Assembly (NCBI GenBank): GCA_937927685.1
Contig: CALBSC010000073.1
Span: forward strand, 1 to 64,000
DNA from: an uncultured Burkholderiales bacterium
Lineage (GTDB): Bacteria; Pseudomonadota; Gammaproteobacteria; Burkholderiales; Burkholderiaceae_C
Length of the DNA: 64,000 nucleotides
Direction of reading: 5' to 3'
Shown here: one piece after another, positions 52,316 through 61,251 of the stretch
Numbering within the stretch: position 1 is the stretch's first letter
Layout: the number at the start of each line of letters is the position of its first letter
Notes under the pieces: generated by a model
Seen by the model: the letters and a program-made list of their open reading frames with translations, nothing else
What the model was told of the DNA's origin: nothing
Database searches by the model: none
Translations under genes and position numbers: made by a program

Positions 52316-52353
52316 ACGCTTGCCGTCGCATTGACCGAGCAGCCAGCCCCTCC

Positions 52354-53190
52354 ATGATCTTCATCAGGCGTGTCTGGCTGACGCTGGCATTGATGCTCGC
52401 TGGTGGCTGCTGGTCGGGCGCAGGGGCGCAACCGGCAGTCACGCCCGACAATGCCTCGCCGGTGGCCCCTGGCACGGCCCCACCCCTCAACACGCCCCGG
52501 CCCCCATCGCCTTTTCAGGTGGGGACAGCTTTTTCGGTGGCCGAGGGCTATTGGCTCACGGCCTGGCACGTGCTGGAGGGCAAGGATTTTGTCCTGCTCG
52601 GACCGGTTGAGCGCGGTCGTTGGGTGCGCGCTGACGTGGTCAAGACCGACCCGCGCCTCGATCTGGTCTTGCTCAAGTCGCGCGTGAACCGACCGGCGCT
52701 GCCGATGGCGCGCTGGCAGGATGTTCCCGTGGGACTGGAGGTGAGCGTCATCGGCTTTCCGCAGCCCCGCGTCCAGGGCCTCAGCAAGAAAATCACCCAG
52801 GGCATCATCAACGGCAACCGCAGTGATCGCAACGAGTCGATCGACACCGGCTACTTCCAGTTCAGTGCCGAAGTGGCGATGGGCAACTCAGGCGGGCCGG
52901 TGCTGGCGCCGGACGGCACCGTAGTCGGCATGGTGCAAAAGAAGGTCAATGTTCAGCGCGTTGCCGAGCGAACCCAGGATGTGCTGGTGAATGTGAGCTT
53001 TGCGCTCAAGTCCTCGCAGTTGCTGGATTTCCTCAAAGAGTCGCCGGTCCAGCCAGTGGTGCAAGCCCTGAGTCTGGAGACGGTCTTGCGACCCTACCAA
53101 GTCTTTGCCCAGACCGAGGGGTCGGTGTTGGCCGTGGTGGCGCGCCAGTCCACAGCGCGGATACCGGCTGAAGCGGCCGTATCGCCCTGA
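52354..53190 (+). CDS. Exported trypsin-like serine protease
   Basis: 278 residues with a signal peptide carrying a possible lipobox (LMLAGGCWSG), a Pro/Ala-rich linker, and a chymotrypsin-fold domain. The triad is His72 (TAWHVLEG), Asp103 (DPRLDLVLL) and Ser179 (GNSGGPVL). No PDZ domain follows, unlike DegP/DegS. The likely location is periplasm or outer-membrane face. ATG 52354 gives a proper signal; it lies 38 bases after the VOC gene. Confidence 0.9.
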   Translation: MIFIRRVWLTLALMLAGGCWSGAGAQPAVTPDNASPVAPGTAPPLNTPRPPSPFQVGTAFSVAEGYWLTAWHVLEGKDFVLLGPVERGRWVRADVVKTDPRLDLVLLKSRVNRPALPMARWQDVPVGLEVSVIGFPQPRVQGLSKKITQGIINGNRSDRNESIDTGYFQFSAEVAMGNSGGPVLAPDGTVVGMVQKKVNVQRVAERTQDVLVNVSFALKSSQLLDFLKESPVQPVVQALSLETVLRPYQVFAQTEGSVLAVVARQSTARIPAEAAVSP

Positions 53191-53359
53191 GCGGCCCAAC
53201 CGGTGCAGGGCTGCGCGATGCAGTCACTGGCACGGGAATATTCTCCTCATGGTTTTCCCTTGAATCGGCACTTCATAGCCCTTGGATTCGTGGCAACTTT
53301 GTATTTGACATTACCATCACGCCAACGCCGCCTGGAGCGGCATGAGGAACCTGGTACCC

Positions 53360-54133
53360 ATGTCTGACTTTGTTTTGGAAACCCGTGATCTCGTCAAGGA
53401 GTTCAAAGGCTTCGTGGCTGTCAACAAAGTCAGTCTGGGTGTTCAGCGCGGACACATCCATGCGCTGATCGGTCCGAACGGCGCAGGCAAGACCACGGTG
53501 TTCAATCTGCTGACCAAGTTCCTCATTCCCACCAGCGGCAGCATCCTGTTCAATGGCCACGACATCACGAACGAGAAACCGTCCCAGGTGGCGCGCCGAG
53601 GCATCGTGCGTTCATTCCAGATTTCGGCCACTTTCCCGCACCTGAGCGTGTTGCAAAACGTGCGTATCGCCCTGCAGCGGGCCACGGGCACCTCCCTGCA
53701 TTTCTGGCGTTCAGAGACATCGCTCAATGCCCTGAATGACCAGGCCATGGCCTTGCTGGAGACCGTGGGCCTGACAGCCTTTGCCCAGTTGCCGGCCGTC
53801 GAGTTGGCCTATGGTCGCAAGCGAGCGCTGGAAATCGCCACCACGCTGGCCACCGAACCCGAATTGATGCTGCTGGACGAACCCACACAGGGCATGGGGC
53901 ACGAGGATGTGGACCGTGTCACGCAACTGATCAAGAAAGTCAGTGTCAACCGCACCATCCTGATGGTGGAGCACAACATGAACGTGGTGTCGAGCATTGC
54001 CGACACCATCAGCGTGCTGCAGCGCGGGCAGGTGATCGCCGAAGGGTCCTACGCCACCGTGTCGCAGGACCCGCAGGTGCTGGAGGCCTACATGGGCAGC
54101 ACGGACCATGAACTGGAGGGCGCTCATGGCTGA
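53360..54133 (+). CDS. livG: Branched-chain amino-acid-type ABC transporter ATPase (LivG)
   Basis: 257 residues from ATG 53360; ATG 53342 would add six residues. Walker A GPNGAGKTTVFNLL, ABC signature LAYGRKRALEIATTLATEP (a degenerate LSGGQ, typical of some Liv ATPases), Walker B LMLLDEPTQGMG, and H-loop MVEHNMNVV. First gene of livG-livF-receptor-livH-livM. The next gene starts inside its last codons (8-base overlap). Confidence 0.94.
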   Translation: MSDFVLETRDLVKEFKGFVAVNKVSLGVQRGHIHALIGPNGAGKTTVFNLLTKFLIPTSGSILFNGHDITNEKPSQVARRGIVRSFQISATFPHLSVLQNVRIALQRATGTSLHFWRSETSLNALNDQAMALLETVGLTAFAQLPAVELAYGRKRALEIATTLATEPELMLLDEPTQGMGHEDVDRVTQLIKKVSVNRTILMVEHNMNVVSSIADTISVLQRGQVIAEGSYATVSQDPQVLEAYMGSTDHELEGAHG

Positions 54134-54836
54134 GACGGGCGAATTCCTGCGCGTGACGGATCTGCACGCCTGGTATGGCGAGTCGCACATCTTGCACGGC
54201 GTGGACCTGACGGTGCACGAGGGCGAGGTGGTGACGCTGCTGGGGCGTAACGGTGCCGGGCGCACCACCACCATCAAATCCATCCTCGGTTTGGTGGGGC
54301 GTCGCTCGGGCTCCATCCGGATCCAGGGCGTCGAGTCGGTGGCCATGCCGCCGCACCAGATTGCCAAGCTGGGCATTGGCTACTGCCCGGAAGAACGCGG
54401 CATCTTTGCGTCCCTCAGTTGCGAGGAAAACCTGCTCCTGCCCCCGGTGCTTGCCGAGGGTGGCATGGGACTGGACGAGATCTACGAGATGTTCCCCAAC
54501 CTGCTGGAACGCCGGAACAGCCCGGGCACTCGCCTGTCGGGCGGAGAACAGCAGATGCTGGCGGTGGGGCGCATTCTGCGCACCGGGGCCAAGCTGTTGC
54601 TGCTGGACGAAATTTCCGAAGGGCTGGCGCCGGTCATTGTTCAGGCGCTGGCTCGCATGATCCTGGCCCTCAAGGCCAAGGGCTTCACCATCATCATGGT
54701 GGAGCAAAACTTCCGCTTCGCTGCGCCACTGGCCGACCGTTTCTATGTGATGGAGCACGGGCGGATCGTGGAGGGCTTTGCCGCCGCCGAGTTGTCCGCC
54801 AAGATGGGCATGCTGAGTGAATACCTCGGCGTCTAA
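54126..54836 (+). CDS. livF: Branched-chain amino-acid-type ABC transporter ATPase (LivF), Walker A Lys replaced by Arg
   Basis: 236 residues. Walker A reads GRNGAGRTTTIKS, with Arg46 instead of the catalytic Lys. The rest is intact: LSGGEQQMLAVGRIL signature, LLLLDEISEGLAP Walker B, and MVEQNFRF H-loop (Gln where LivG has His). ATP hydrolysis at this site could be weak, leaving LivG as the main motor. It overlaps livG and is followed by an A/T-rich 99-base spacer before the receptor gene. Confidence 0.94.
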   Translation: MAETGEFLRVTDLHAWYGESHILHGVDLTVHEGEVVTLLGRNGAGRTTTIKSILGLVGRRSGSIRIQGVESVAMPPHQIAKLGIGYCPEERGIFASLSCEENLLLPPVLAEGGMGLDEIYEMFPNLLERRNSPGTRLSGGEQQMLAVGRILRTGAKLLLLDEISEGLAPVIVQALARMILALKAKGFTIIMVEQNFRFAAPLADRFYVMEHGRIVEGFAAAELSAKMGMLSEYLGV

Positions 54837-54868
54837 GCGTTCACCCCCAAGCGCCCACACACAAGCTG

Positions 54869-54921
54869 TCAAATTCAAAAGTTCCTTCCTTCAAATTCAA
54901 TCGTTCAATCGCATCGTTCAA
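54869..54921 (+). repeat. Short direct repeats in the leader of the Liv receptor gene
   Basis: TCAAATTCAA occurs at 54869-54878 and 54891-54900; ATCGTTCAA occurs at 54900-54908 and 54913-54921. The region is poor in G and would be unstructured RNA just before the Shine-Dalgarno (ctggag) of the receptor. It could serve as a small-RNA target or as a processing site for differential expression of the receptor. Confidence 0.5.
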
Positions 54922-54935
54922 CCTGGAGACTGACC

Positions 54936-56150
54936 ATGAAACGCACCCTTCTCTCTACCCTGGCTGCTGCAGCCTGCCTCGTCGGGGCCACGGCACAGGC
55001 GCAAATCTCTGACGGCATCGTCAAGATTGGCGTGCTCAATGACATGTCCGGCCTGTATTCCGACATCACGGGCCAGGGTTCCGTGGTGGCCGCCAAGATG
55101 GCCGTGGAAGACTACCTCAAGGCCAGCGGCAGCAAACTCAAGGTGGAAGTGGTGGGCGCTGACCACCAGAACAAACCGGATATCGGCTCCAACATTTCCC
55201 GCCAGTGGTACGACACCGACAAGGTGGACATGATCGCTGACGTGCCCACTTCGTCGGTGGGCCTGGCCGTGGCCCAGGTCAGCAAGGAAAAGGGCAAGCT
55301 GCACGTCAACTCCGGTTCGGCCACCGCCGATCTGAGCGGCAAGGCCTGCAATGCCAACACCATCCACTGGACCTATGACACCTGGATGCTGGCCAACGGC
55401 ACCGGCAAGGCCATTGTGAAGAGCGGTGGTAACACCTGGTTCTTCCTGACCGCCGACTACGCCTTCGGTCATGCCCTGGAGCGTGACACCGAAGCCGTGG
55501 TGACACAAAACGGTGGCCGTGTGGTGGGCAAGGTGCGCACCCCGTTCCCTACCCAGGACTTCTCCTCTTTCCTGCTGCAGGCGCAAGCCTCCAAGGCCAA
55601 GATCATCGGGTTGGCCAACGCCGGCGGAGACACCACCAACTCGATCAAGCAAGCAGCTGAATTCGGCATCACCAAAGGCGGTCAGAACCTGGCCGGCTTG
55701 CTGGTGTTCCTGCCCGACGTGCACGCACTCGGCCTCAACACGGCGCAAGGCCTGATGCTGACCGAAACCTTCTACTGGGACCTGAATGACCAGACCCGCG
55801 CCTGGACCAAGCGCTTTGCCGCGGCCAACGGTGGCAAGAACCCCTCGATGGTGCAGGCCGGTGTCTACTCCAGCGTGCTGCACTACCTGAAGGCGGTGGA
55901 CGCCGCCAAGACCGACGATGGCACCAAGGTGGCTGCCAAGATGAAAGAACTGCCCACCGACGATCCGCTGTTCGGCAAAGGGACGGTTCGCGCCGATGGT
56001 CGCAAGATTCACCCGGCGTATCTCTTTGAAGTGAAGAAGCCGTCCGAGTCCAAGGGCCCGTACGACTACTACAAGCTGGTCGCGACCATCCCGGCCAACG
56101 AAGCCTTCCGCCCCTTGTCGGAAAGCGACTGCCCGCTGGTCAAGAAGTAA
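54936..56150 (+). CDS. Branched-chain amino-acid-type ABC transporter periplasmic receptor
   Basis: 404 residues with a clear signal peptide (MKRTLLSTLAAAACLVGATA, cleavage at AQAQ) and the Peripla_BP_6 fold: KIGVLNDMSGLYSDITGQGS, ADHQNKPDIGSNISRQW, and GNTWFFLTADYAFGHALERD. Related receptors in these bacteria often bind aromatic acids or amides rather than Leu/Ile/Val, so the ligand is left open. Confidence 0.94.
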   Translation: MKRTLLSTLAAAACLVGATAQAQISDGIVKIGVLNDMSGLYSDITGQGSVVAAKMAVEDYLKASGSKLKVEVVGADHQNKPDIGSNISRQWYDTDKVDMIADVPTSSVGLAVAQVSKEKGKLHVNSGSATADLSGKACNANTIHWTYDTWMLANGTGKAIVKSGGNTWFFLTADYAFGHALERDTEAVVTQNGGRVVGKVRTPFPTQDFSSFLLQAQASKAKIIGLANAGGDTTNSIKQAAEFGITKGGQNLAGLLVFLPDVHALGLNTAQGLMLTETFYWDLNDQTRAWTKRFAAANGGKNPSMVQAGVYSSVLHYLKAVDAAKTDDGTKVAAKMKELPTDDPLFGKGTVRADGRKIHPAYLFEVKKPSESKGPYDYYKLVATIPANEAFRPLSESDCPLVKK

Positions 56151-56185
56151 TCCCCCTGACCTGAGATCCACGAAGACACACCGCC

Positions 56186-57070
56186 ATGGAAATTTTTGGC
56201 ATTCCCTCGCAAGCCTTGTTCGGACAACTGCTGATCGGTTTGATCAACGGTTCGTTCTATGCGTTGCTCTCGCTGGGCCTGGCGGTGATCTTCGGCCTGC
56301 TCAACATCATCAACTTCACGCACGGGGCTCAGTACATGCTGGGCGCGTTCGTGGCCTGGCTGGCGTTGAACAAGCTGGGCGTGAACTACTGGTTGGCCTT
56401 GGTGGTCACGCCCCTGGTGGTGGGGGCCACGGGTGTGCTGATCGAGCGCACCATGCTCAAGCAGCTCTACAAGCTCGACCACCTGTACGGGCTGTTGCTG
56501 ACCTTTGGTCTGGCCCTCATCATCCAGGGCGTCTTCCGCAACGAGTATGGGTCGTCCGGCATGCCGTATCCGGTGCCCGAACTCTTCCAAGGCGTCTTCA
56601 ACACCGGCTTCATGTTCCTGCCGAAATACCGGGCCTGGGTGATCGTGGCGTCACTGGTCATCTGTGCGTCCACCTGGTACGTGATTGAGCGAACCAAGCT
56701 CGGGGCCTACCTGCGTGCGGCCACTGAAAATCCCTCCCTGGTCCAGGCCTTCGGCATCAATGTGCCGCGCATGATCACGCTCACCTACGGCTTTGGCGTG
56801 GGGCTGGCTGCACTCGCCGGGGTGATGGCAGCGCCCATCTACCAGGTCAGTCCGATGATGGGTGCCGACATCATCATCGTCGTGTTTGCGGTGGTGGTCA
56901 TCGGCGGCATGGGGTCGATCCTGGGTGCCATCGTGTCCGGTTTTGGCCTCGGGCTGATCGAAGGCCTGACCAAGGTGTTCTACCCCGAGGCCTCCAACAC
57001 CGTTATCTTTGTCATCATGGCCATTGTGTTGCTGATCAAACCAGCCGGCCTTTTTGGGACGCAGAAATAA
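56186..57070 (+). CDS. livH: Branched-chain amino-acid-type ABC permease (LivH)
   Basis: 294 residues, eight or so membrane helices. LivH-type N-terminus QLLIGLINGSFYALLSLGLA, then NIINFTHGAQYMLGAF, and the EAA-like coupling loop AYLRAATENPSLVQAFGINV. Follows the receptor gene by 35 bases and precedes livM by 6. Confidence 0.95.
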   Translation: MEIFGIPSQALFGQLLIGLINGSFYALLSLGLAVIFGLLNIINFTHGAQYMLGAFVAWLALNKLGVNYWLALVVTPLVVGATGVLIERTMLKQLYKLDHLYGLLLTFGLALIIQGVFRNEYGSSGMPYPVPELFQGVFNTGFMFLPKYRAWVIVASLVICASTWYVIERTKLGAYLRAATENPSLVQAFGINVPRMITLTYGFGVGLAALAGVMAAPIYQVSPMMGADIIIVVFAVVVIGGMGSILGAIVSGFGLGLIEGLTKVFYPEASNTVIFVIMAIVLLIKPAGLFGTQK

Positions 57071-57076
57071 GCAGCC

Positions 57077-58039
57077 ATGGCAGACACCCCTGATTCAACT
57101 GTGCAAACGTCCGAGTCCTCCCGTCATCTGTGGGTGGCCATGGCCGTGATGGTGGCCGTCCTGGTGCTGGCCCCCACGGTGGTGTATCCCGTCTTCCTGA
57201 TGAAGGTGATGTGCTTCGCCTTGTTTGCGTGCGCCTTCAATCTGCTGATCGGGTTCGGGGGCTTGTTGTCCTTCGGCCATGCCATGTTCCTGGGAACGGC
57301 GGGCTATGCGGCAGCCCATGCCTCCAAGGCCTGGGGCTGGAACCCCGAATTCGCGGTGTTGTTTGCCACCCTGTGCTCCACGGCATTGGGCGTGGTGGTG
57401 GGCTTGCTCGCCATTCGCCGCCAGGGTATTTACTTTGCCATGATCACCCTGGCACTGTCGCAGATGGTGTTCTTCTTCTACCTGCAAACCCCGTTCACCG
57501 GCGGTGAGGATGGCATCCAGGCGGTACCGCGCGGGCACTTGTTTGGCTCGATCGACCTGGCTGACAACACCGCCATGTATGCCTTTGTGCTGGTGATGTT
57601 CCTGATCGGGTTTGGGGCCATCTGGCGGATCGTGCATTCGCCCTTTGGTCAGGTGCTCAAGGCGATTCGCGAAAACGAGCCACGCGCCTTGTCGCTGGGG
57701 TATGACACCGATTTGTACAAGCTGATTGCATTCATCCTGTCGGGCACCTTTGCCGGCATGGCTGGGGGACTCAAGTCGCTGGTCTTCCAGCTGGCCTCGC
57801 TCACCGATGTGCACTGGTCCATGTCGGGGGAAGTGGTGCTGATGACCCTGGTGGGCGGCCTGGGCACCCTGTTTGGCCCGGTGGTCGGAGCGGCGGTGAT
57901 TGTCACCATGCAGAACTACCTGGCCCAGCTGGGTGCCTGGGTCACGGTGGTTCAGGGGGCTATTTTTGTGGTGTGCGTGCTGGCGTTTCGCCGCGGCATC
58001 ATCGGCGAGCTGGCGAACTGGCTGAAAAAGCCTCTGTGA
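57077..58039 (+). CDS. livM: Branched-chain amino-acid-type ABC permease (LivM)
   Basis: 320 residues with LivM motifs: CAFNLLIGFGGLLSFGHAMF, YFAMITLALSQMVFF, and coupling loop GQVLKAIRENEPRALSLGYD. The C-terminal GEVVLMTLVGGLGTLFGPVV is typical. It completes the five-gene importer; no terminator with a T-run is visible directly after it. Confidence 0.95.
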   Translation: MADTPDSTVQTSESSRHLWVAMAVMVAVLVLAPTVVYPVFLMKVMCFALFACAFNLLIGFGGLLSFGHAMFLGTAGYAAAHASKAWGWNPEFAVLFATLCSTALGVVVGLLAIRRQGIYFAMITLALSQMVFFFYLQTPFTGGEDGIQAVPRGHLFGSIDLADNTAMYAFVLVMFLIGFGAIWRIVHSPFGQVLKAIRENEPRALSLGYDTDLYKLIAFILSGTFAGMAGGLKSLVFQLASLTDVHWSMSGEVVLMTLVGGLGTLFGPVVGAAVIVTMQNYLAQLGAWVTVVQGAIFVVCVLAFRRGIIGELANWLKKPL

Positions 58040-58087
58040 CAGTTCCGGGGCGGGGCCTAAGGAGGAGTGTCGGCCACCTGTCCCTCC

Positions 58088-58154
58088 AGATTGAATCCAT
58101 TGGAATTCCATTTTTCTTTTGATTCTTCAAAAATAGTTCTAAAGGATTCAATCT
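58088..58154. repeat. 11-base inverted repeat in an AT-rich island
   Basis: AGATTGAATCC (58088-58098) and GGATTCAATCT (58144-58154) are perfect inverted copies separated by 45 AT-rich bases. The region 58085-58200 is clearly lower in GC than its surroundings. Downstream, GCGTTG (58225-58230) and CAACGC (58242-58247) form a second small hairpin whose loop holds taggag. These precede the 63-codon gene and may be its regulatory leader or an H-NS-type binding region. Confidence 0.5.
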
Positions 58155-58259
58155 TGCTTGCCGCTGCAGCGATCACTTTTTGCAAATATTTTTCAAGATC
58201 GTGTACACCATTCCCGCATGACGGGCGTTGTAGGAGCATCTCAACGCTTCTTACATGAC

Positions 58260-58451
58260 ATGAGCAAAGCCAACACCTCCAAGTCTGTCACCCAGACCAC
58301 CCTGGACCGTTGCTTCCGGTATGTGTCGTCAGAATCCCCGCAACTTCGCGTCACCTTCGACCGTCTGCGAGCCCAACTCGCCCTCGACGCCGAGCAGCGC
58401 AGCCGCCCGGTTGCCCGTATTTATTCAGGTTTGCGCGCCGTGAAGGCCTGA
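58260..58451 (+). CDS. Small hypothetical protein (63 residues)
   Basis: Starts MSKANTSKSVTQTTLDRCFR and ends RPVARIYSGLRAVKA: basic (many Arg/Lys), predicted helical, one Cys, no signal peptide. GC-rich third positions match real genes in this window, unlike the AT-rich DNA just upstream. The only good Shine-Dalgarno (58232-58236) lies too far from this ATG, and an in-frame ATG at 58218 lies before it, so the start is uncertain. A terminator follows 25 bases after the stop. I do not recognise the family. Confidence 0.5.
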   Translation: MSKANTSKSVTQTTLDRCFRYVSSESPQLRVTFDRLRAQLALDAEQRSRPVARIYSGLRAVKA

Positions 58452-58476
58452 GTCAGTCTCGCGCTCAACCCCCATC

Positions 58477-58498
58477 AGGCCCCGTGAGGGGCCTTTTT
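58477..58498 (+). terminator. Rho-independent terminator after the small protein gene
   Basis: AGGCCCC (58477-58483), GTGA loop, GGGGCCT (58488-58494), then further T's. A compact 7-base GC stem with a U-tract: a textbook terminator on the plus strand. The reverse strand lacks a T-run. Confidence 0.88.
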
Positions 58499-58581
58499 CA
58501 TGGCCGGCAAGAACCTCTCGATTGAATCCATCCCGACCGACTTTTCAGGGGCGCTGGGTGGTGAGCACCCGGCCGGGTGCC

Positions 58582-60222
58582 TCAATCGATGGCGGAGGCC
58601 GATTTGAGCTGTTCGCGCAAGACAAATTTCTGAATCTTGCCCGTTGAGGTTTTGGGCAGCACGCCAAAGACTATGCGCTTGGGTACCTTGAAGCGCGCGA
58701 GCAGTCCACGGCAGAACTCGATCAGGTCCGCTTCGGTGACCTGGCCCTGCGGCTTGAGTTCCACAAACCCACACGGCACTTCGCCCCATTTCGGATCGGG
58801 CATGGCCACGACCGCCGCCAGCATCACGGCGGGGTGGCGGCACAAGGCGTCCTCGACCTCGATGGAGGAGATGTTCTCACCGCCGGAGATGATGACATCC
58901 TTGCTGCGGTCGCGGATTTTCACGTACCCGTCCGGGTACATCACGGCCAGGTCGCCCGTGTGGAACCAGCCACCCTGGAAGGCCTCCTGGGTGGCTGCCG
59001 GATTCTTGAGATAGCCCTTCATGACGATGTTGCCACGGAAGAAAATCTCGCCCAGGGTTTCACCGTCAGCCGGCACGGGTTGCAGGGTTTCAGGATTCAG
59101 GACGGTGACGGCTTGCTGAAGCGGGTAGGCCACGCCCTGACGCCCGTTCAGGCGGGCGCGCTCGGGCAAGTCCAGGGCATCCCATTCGGGTTGCTTGGCA
59201 CACACGGCAGCCGGTCCGTACACCTCGGTGAGTCCGTACACGTGCGTGAGGGTGATGCCAGCCGCCTCGCAACCTTCAATCACGGCCGCGGGAGGCGCCG
59301 CTCCGGCGATCAGGCCCTTGACGTTGTGTGTGATGCCGGCACGCAGTTCCTGCGGCGCATGAATCAGCATGCTGTAAACGATGGGGGCTCCACACAGGTG
59401 GGTGATGTGGTGCTCGCGAATCAGCGGGAAGATGAGCGCAGGGTCCACCCGCCGCAGGCATACGCTGGTCCCGGCAATGAGTGCCATGGTCCAGGGGAAG
59501 CACCACCCGTTGCAATGGAACATGGGCAGCGTCCACAGGTAGACGGCGTGGTGCGGCAGCTCCCAGGTGATGACGTTGCTGGCCGCGTTGAGGTAGGCGC
59601 CACGGTGATGGGTGACCACGCCTTTGGGGTTGCCGGTGGTGCCCGAGGTGTAGTTGAGGGCAATGGCGTCCCACTCATCGCTGGGCAGGGCCCAGGCATG
59701 CTGCGGGTCTCCTTCTGCCAGCAACTGCTCGTAGCTCAGATCGCCCAGCGACTTGCCTGCCGGTGCCTCGTCGTCCTCCACCTCGATGACCAGCGGGCGA
59801 CGTGCACCCAAATGGGCCAAAGCGCCCTCGACCACGCTGGCAAACTCGCGGTCGGTGAGCAAGACCTTGGCTTCGCCGTGTTCCAGCATGAAGGCGATGG
59901 CCTGAGCGTCCAGCCGCGTGTTGAGCGTGTTGAGCACGGCCCCCGTCATCGGGATACCAAAATGGGCTTCAAACATCGCGGGCACATTGGGCAGCATCAC
60001 CGCGACCGTGTCCCCCTCGCCAATCCCCCGCAGTTGCAAGGCCGAGGCCAGACGGCGACAACGCGCATAGGTTTGCGACCAGGTCTGGCGCCGAGCGCCA
60101 TACACGATGGCCTGGCGGTTGGGGTAGACCATTGCTGCGCGCTCCAGAAAACTCAGCGGCGAGAGGGACACATGGTTGGCGGCGTTCTTGTCCAGGTCGG
60201 TGTTGTAGGGGTTGTGGGTCAT
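58582..60222 (-). CDS. AMP-forming acyl-CoA synthetase
   Basis: 546 residues of the ANL superfamily. AMP-binding motif NYTSGTTGNPKGVVTHHRGA, then YGLTEVYGPAAVC, WFHTGDLAVMYPDGYVKIRD, and the C-terminal catalytic Lys in LPKTSTGKIQKF. It is similar to medium-chain and 3-methylmercaptopropionyl-CoA ligases (DmdB-like), but the substrate cannot be fixed. 36 bases upstream of the FAH-family gene on the same strand, so an aromatic or short-chain acid is plausible. Confidence 0.94.
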   Translation of the reverse strand: MTHNPYNTDLDKNAANHVSLSPLSFLERAAMVYPNRQAIVYGARRQTWSQTYARCRRLASALQLRGIGEGDTVAVMLPNVPAMFEAHFGIPMTGAVLNTLNTRLDAQAIAFMLEHGEAKVLLTDREFASVVEGALAHLGARRPLVIEVEDDEAPAGKSLGDLSYEQLLAEGDPQHAWALPSDEWDAIALNYTSGTTGNPKGVVTHHRGAYLNAASNVITWELPHHAVYLWTLPMFHCNGWCFPWTMALIAGTSVCLRRVDPALIFPLIREHHITHLCGAPIVYSMLIHAPQELRAGITHNVKGLIAGAAPPAAVIEGCEAAGITLTHVYGLTEVYGPAAVCAKQPEWDALDLPERARLNGRQGVAYPLQQAVTVLNPETLQPVPADGETLGEIFFRGNIVMKGYLKNPAATQEAFQGGWFHTGDLAVMYPDGYVKIRDRSKDVIISGGENISSIEVEDALCRHPAVMLAAVVAMPDPKWGEVPCGFVELKPQGQVTEADLIEFCRGLLARFKVPKRIVFGVLPKTSTGKIQKFVLREQLKSASAID

Positions 60223-60258
60223 CTCGTGTCTCCGGGGGCAGTCGCGTTGCGGGGGCGA

Positions 60259-61056
60259 TCAGTCCAGCGTCAGGTGCAGCGTGGACAGGGGGGCAGGGAA
60301 GTCGGCCGTCCAGTGCTGGCCTGATGCGATCGGGAAGGCATCGGTCCAGGTGCCGGTGGTGATCACATCGCCCGGCTTCAGATCCGGGGCACCCGGGCAA
60401 GCGCGAAGTTCCCGCATGAAATAGTGCAGGGCACGCAAGGGGCTGTCCAGCACGTGGCGACCCCTGCCGCGCGCGACCTCGGTCTGGTCTTTCAGCAAGC
60501 GCATGGTCATGTCGGCCAGCCGCGTGTCCAGTTCGTCGGCGTTCGCGGCCAGGCTACCCAGGGGAACGCGTTGCCCCACCAGCAGACGCGCATGCAACCC
60601 GCTGTCGGCAATGGTGTCACTGGCCTGGAATTTCCAGTCGGGCAGGTGCGATTGCACCACTTCAAAGCCCGGCGCGATCCAGTCGATGGACTCGAACAAG
60701 GCTTGCAGGTTCGCTGCCTTGGGCGGGGTGCGGGACAGACCAAACACCACTTCCGGTTCCAACCGGGGCTGACAGGTGGCGTCCAGCGACAGCCGGCCCT
60801 GACCCTCACACAGCTGCAGGGTGCTGTCCCACACCGTGCCCCAGATGGGTGCGTACACCTGGTAGAGCGGCCAGAGGGTGCGGTTGGTAAACCCGATTTT
60901 GAAGCCCCGGGGCTGTTCCCCTCGCTGCTCTCGCAGGGCGCGAACGGCCAGCGCCTGTTGGTAGGCCCGGGCGGTGTCAAAGCCGGCTGCGCTGCTGGGC
61001 GGGTGCGGCCAGAGCTGGCCCGTGTCGAGATGGGTCAAAAGCGCTTGTGGGGTCAT
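60259..61056 (-). CDS. 2-keto-4-pentenoate hydratase-like protein (fumarylacetoacetate hydrolase family)
   Basis: 265 residues resembling the MhpD/XylJ group. The visible pattern is RGFKIGFTNRTLWPLYQVYA, a probable metal site LEPEVVFGLSRTPPKA (E-x-E like), SIDWIAPGFEVVQSHLPDWK, and GDVITTGTWTDAFP near the C-terminus. Members hydrate 2-oxopent-4-enoates from meta-cleavage of aromatics or decarboxylate oxalocrotonate. ATG 61056 chosen. First gene of a unit with the acyl-CoA ligase. Confidence 0.88.
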   Translation of the reverse strand: MTPQALLTHLDTGQLWPHPPSSAAGFDTARAYQQALAVRALREQRGEQPRGFKIGFTNRTLWPLYQVYAPIWGTVWDSTLQLCEGQGRLSLDATCQPRLEPEVVFGLSRTPPKAANLQALFESIDWIAPGFEVVQSHLPDWKFQASDTIADSGLHARLLVGQRVPLGSLAANADELDTRLADMTMRLLKDQTEVARGRGRHVLDSPLRALHYFMRELRACPGAPDLKPGDVITTGTWTDAFPIASGQHWTADFPAPLSTLHLTLD

Positions 61057-61251
61057 CGGGGATCGAGGCGGTGGCGGGCCGCAGGGCCCTTGATAATGGT
61101 TGATGGTTCTGTCTCGCGCTGGCTTGGCAGAAGTGGAAAGATTTGGCTCAATGCGGGCTGTGCCGATGGGCCCATTCTGGCCCAGCCGGTGCGGTCTCGC
61201 AACTGGGCGAGCCGCGACGACGCTAACGACAACGATGTGGAGAATCCCCCC

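Noticed and set aside
53240..53270. TGGCAC...-type sequence upstream of livG considered as a sigma-54 promoter
   Set aside because: The -12 part reads TATTC instead of TTGCA/T, so the match is half a consensus only.
58057..58239. 60-codon minus-strand frame in the AT-rich island
   Set aside because: Its composition is protein-like, but it has no clear ribosome site, overlaps the inverted repeats, and opposes the better supported plus-strand unit; the evidence is too weak to call it.
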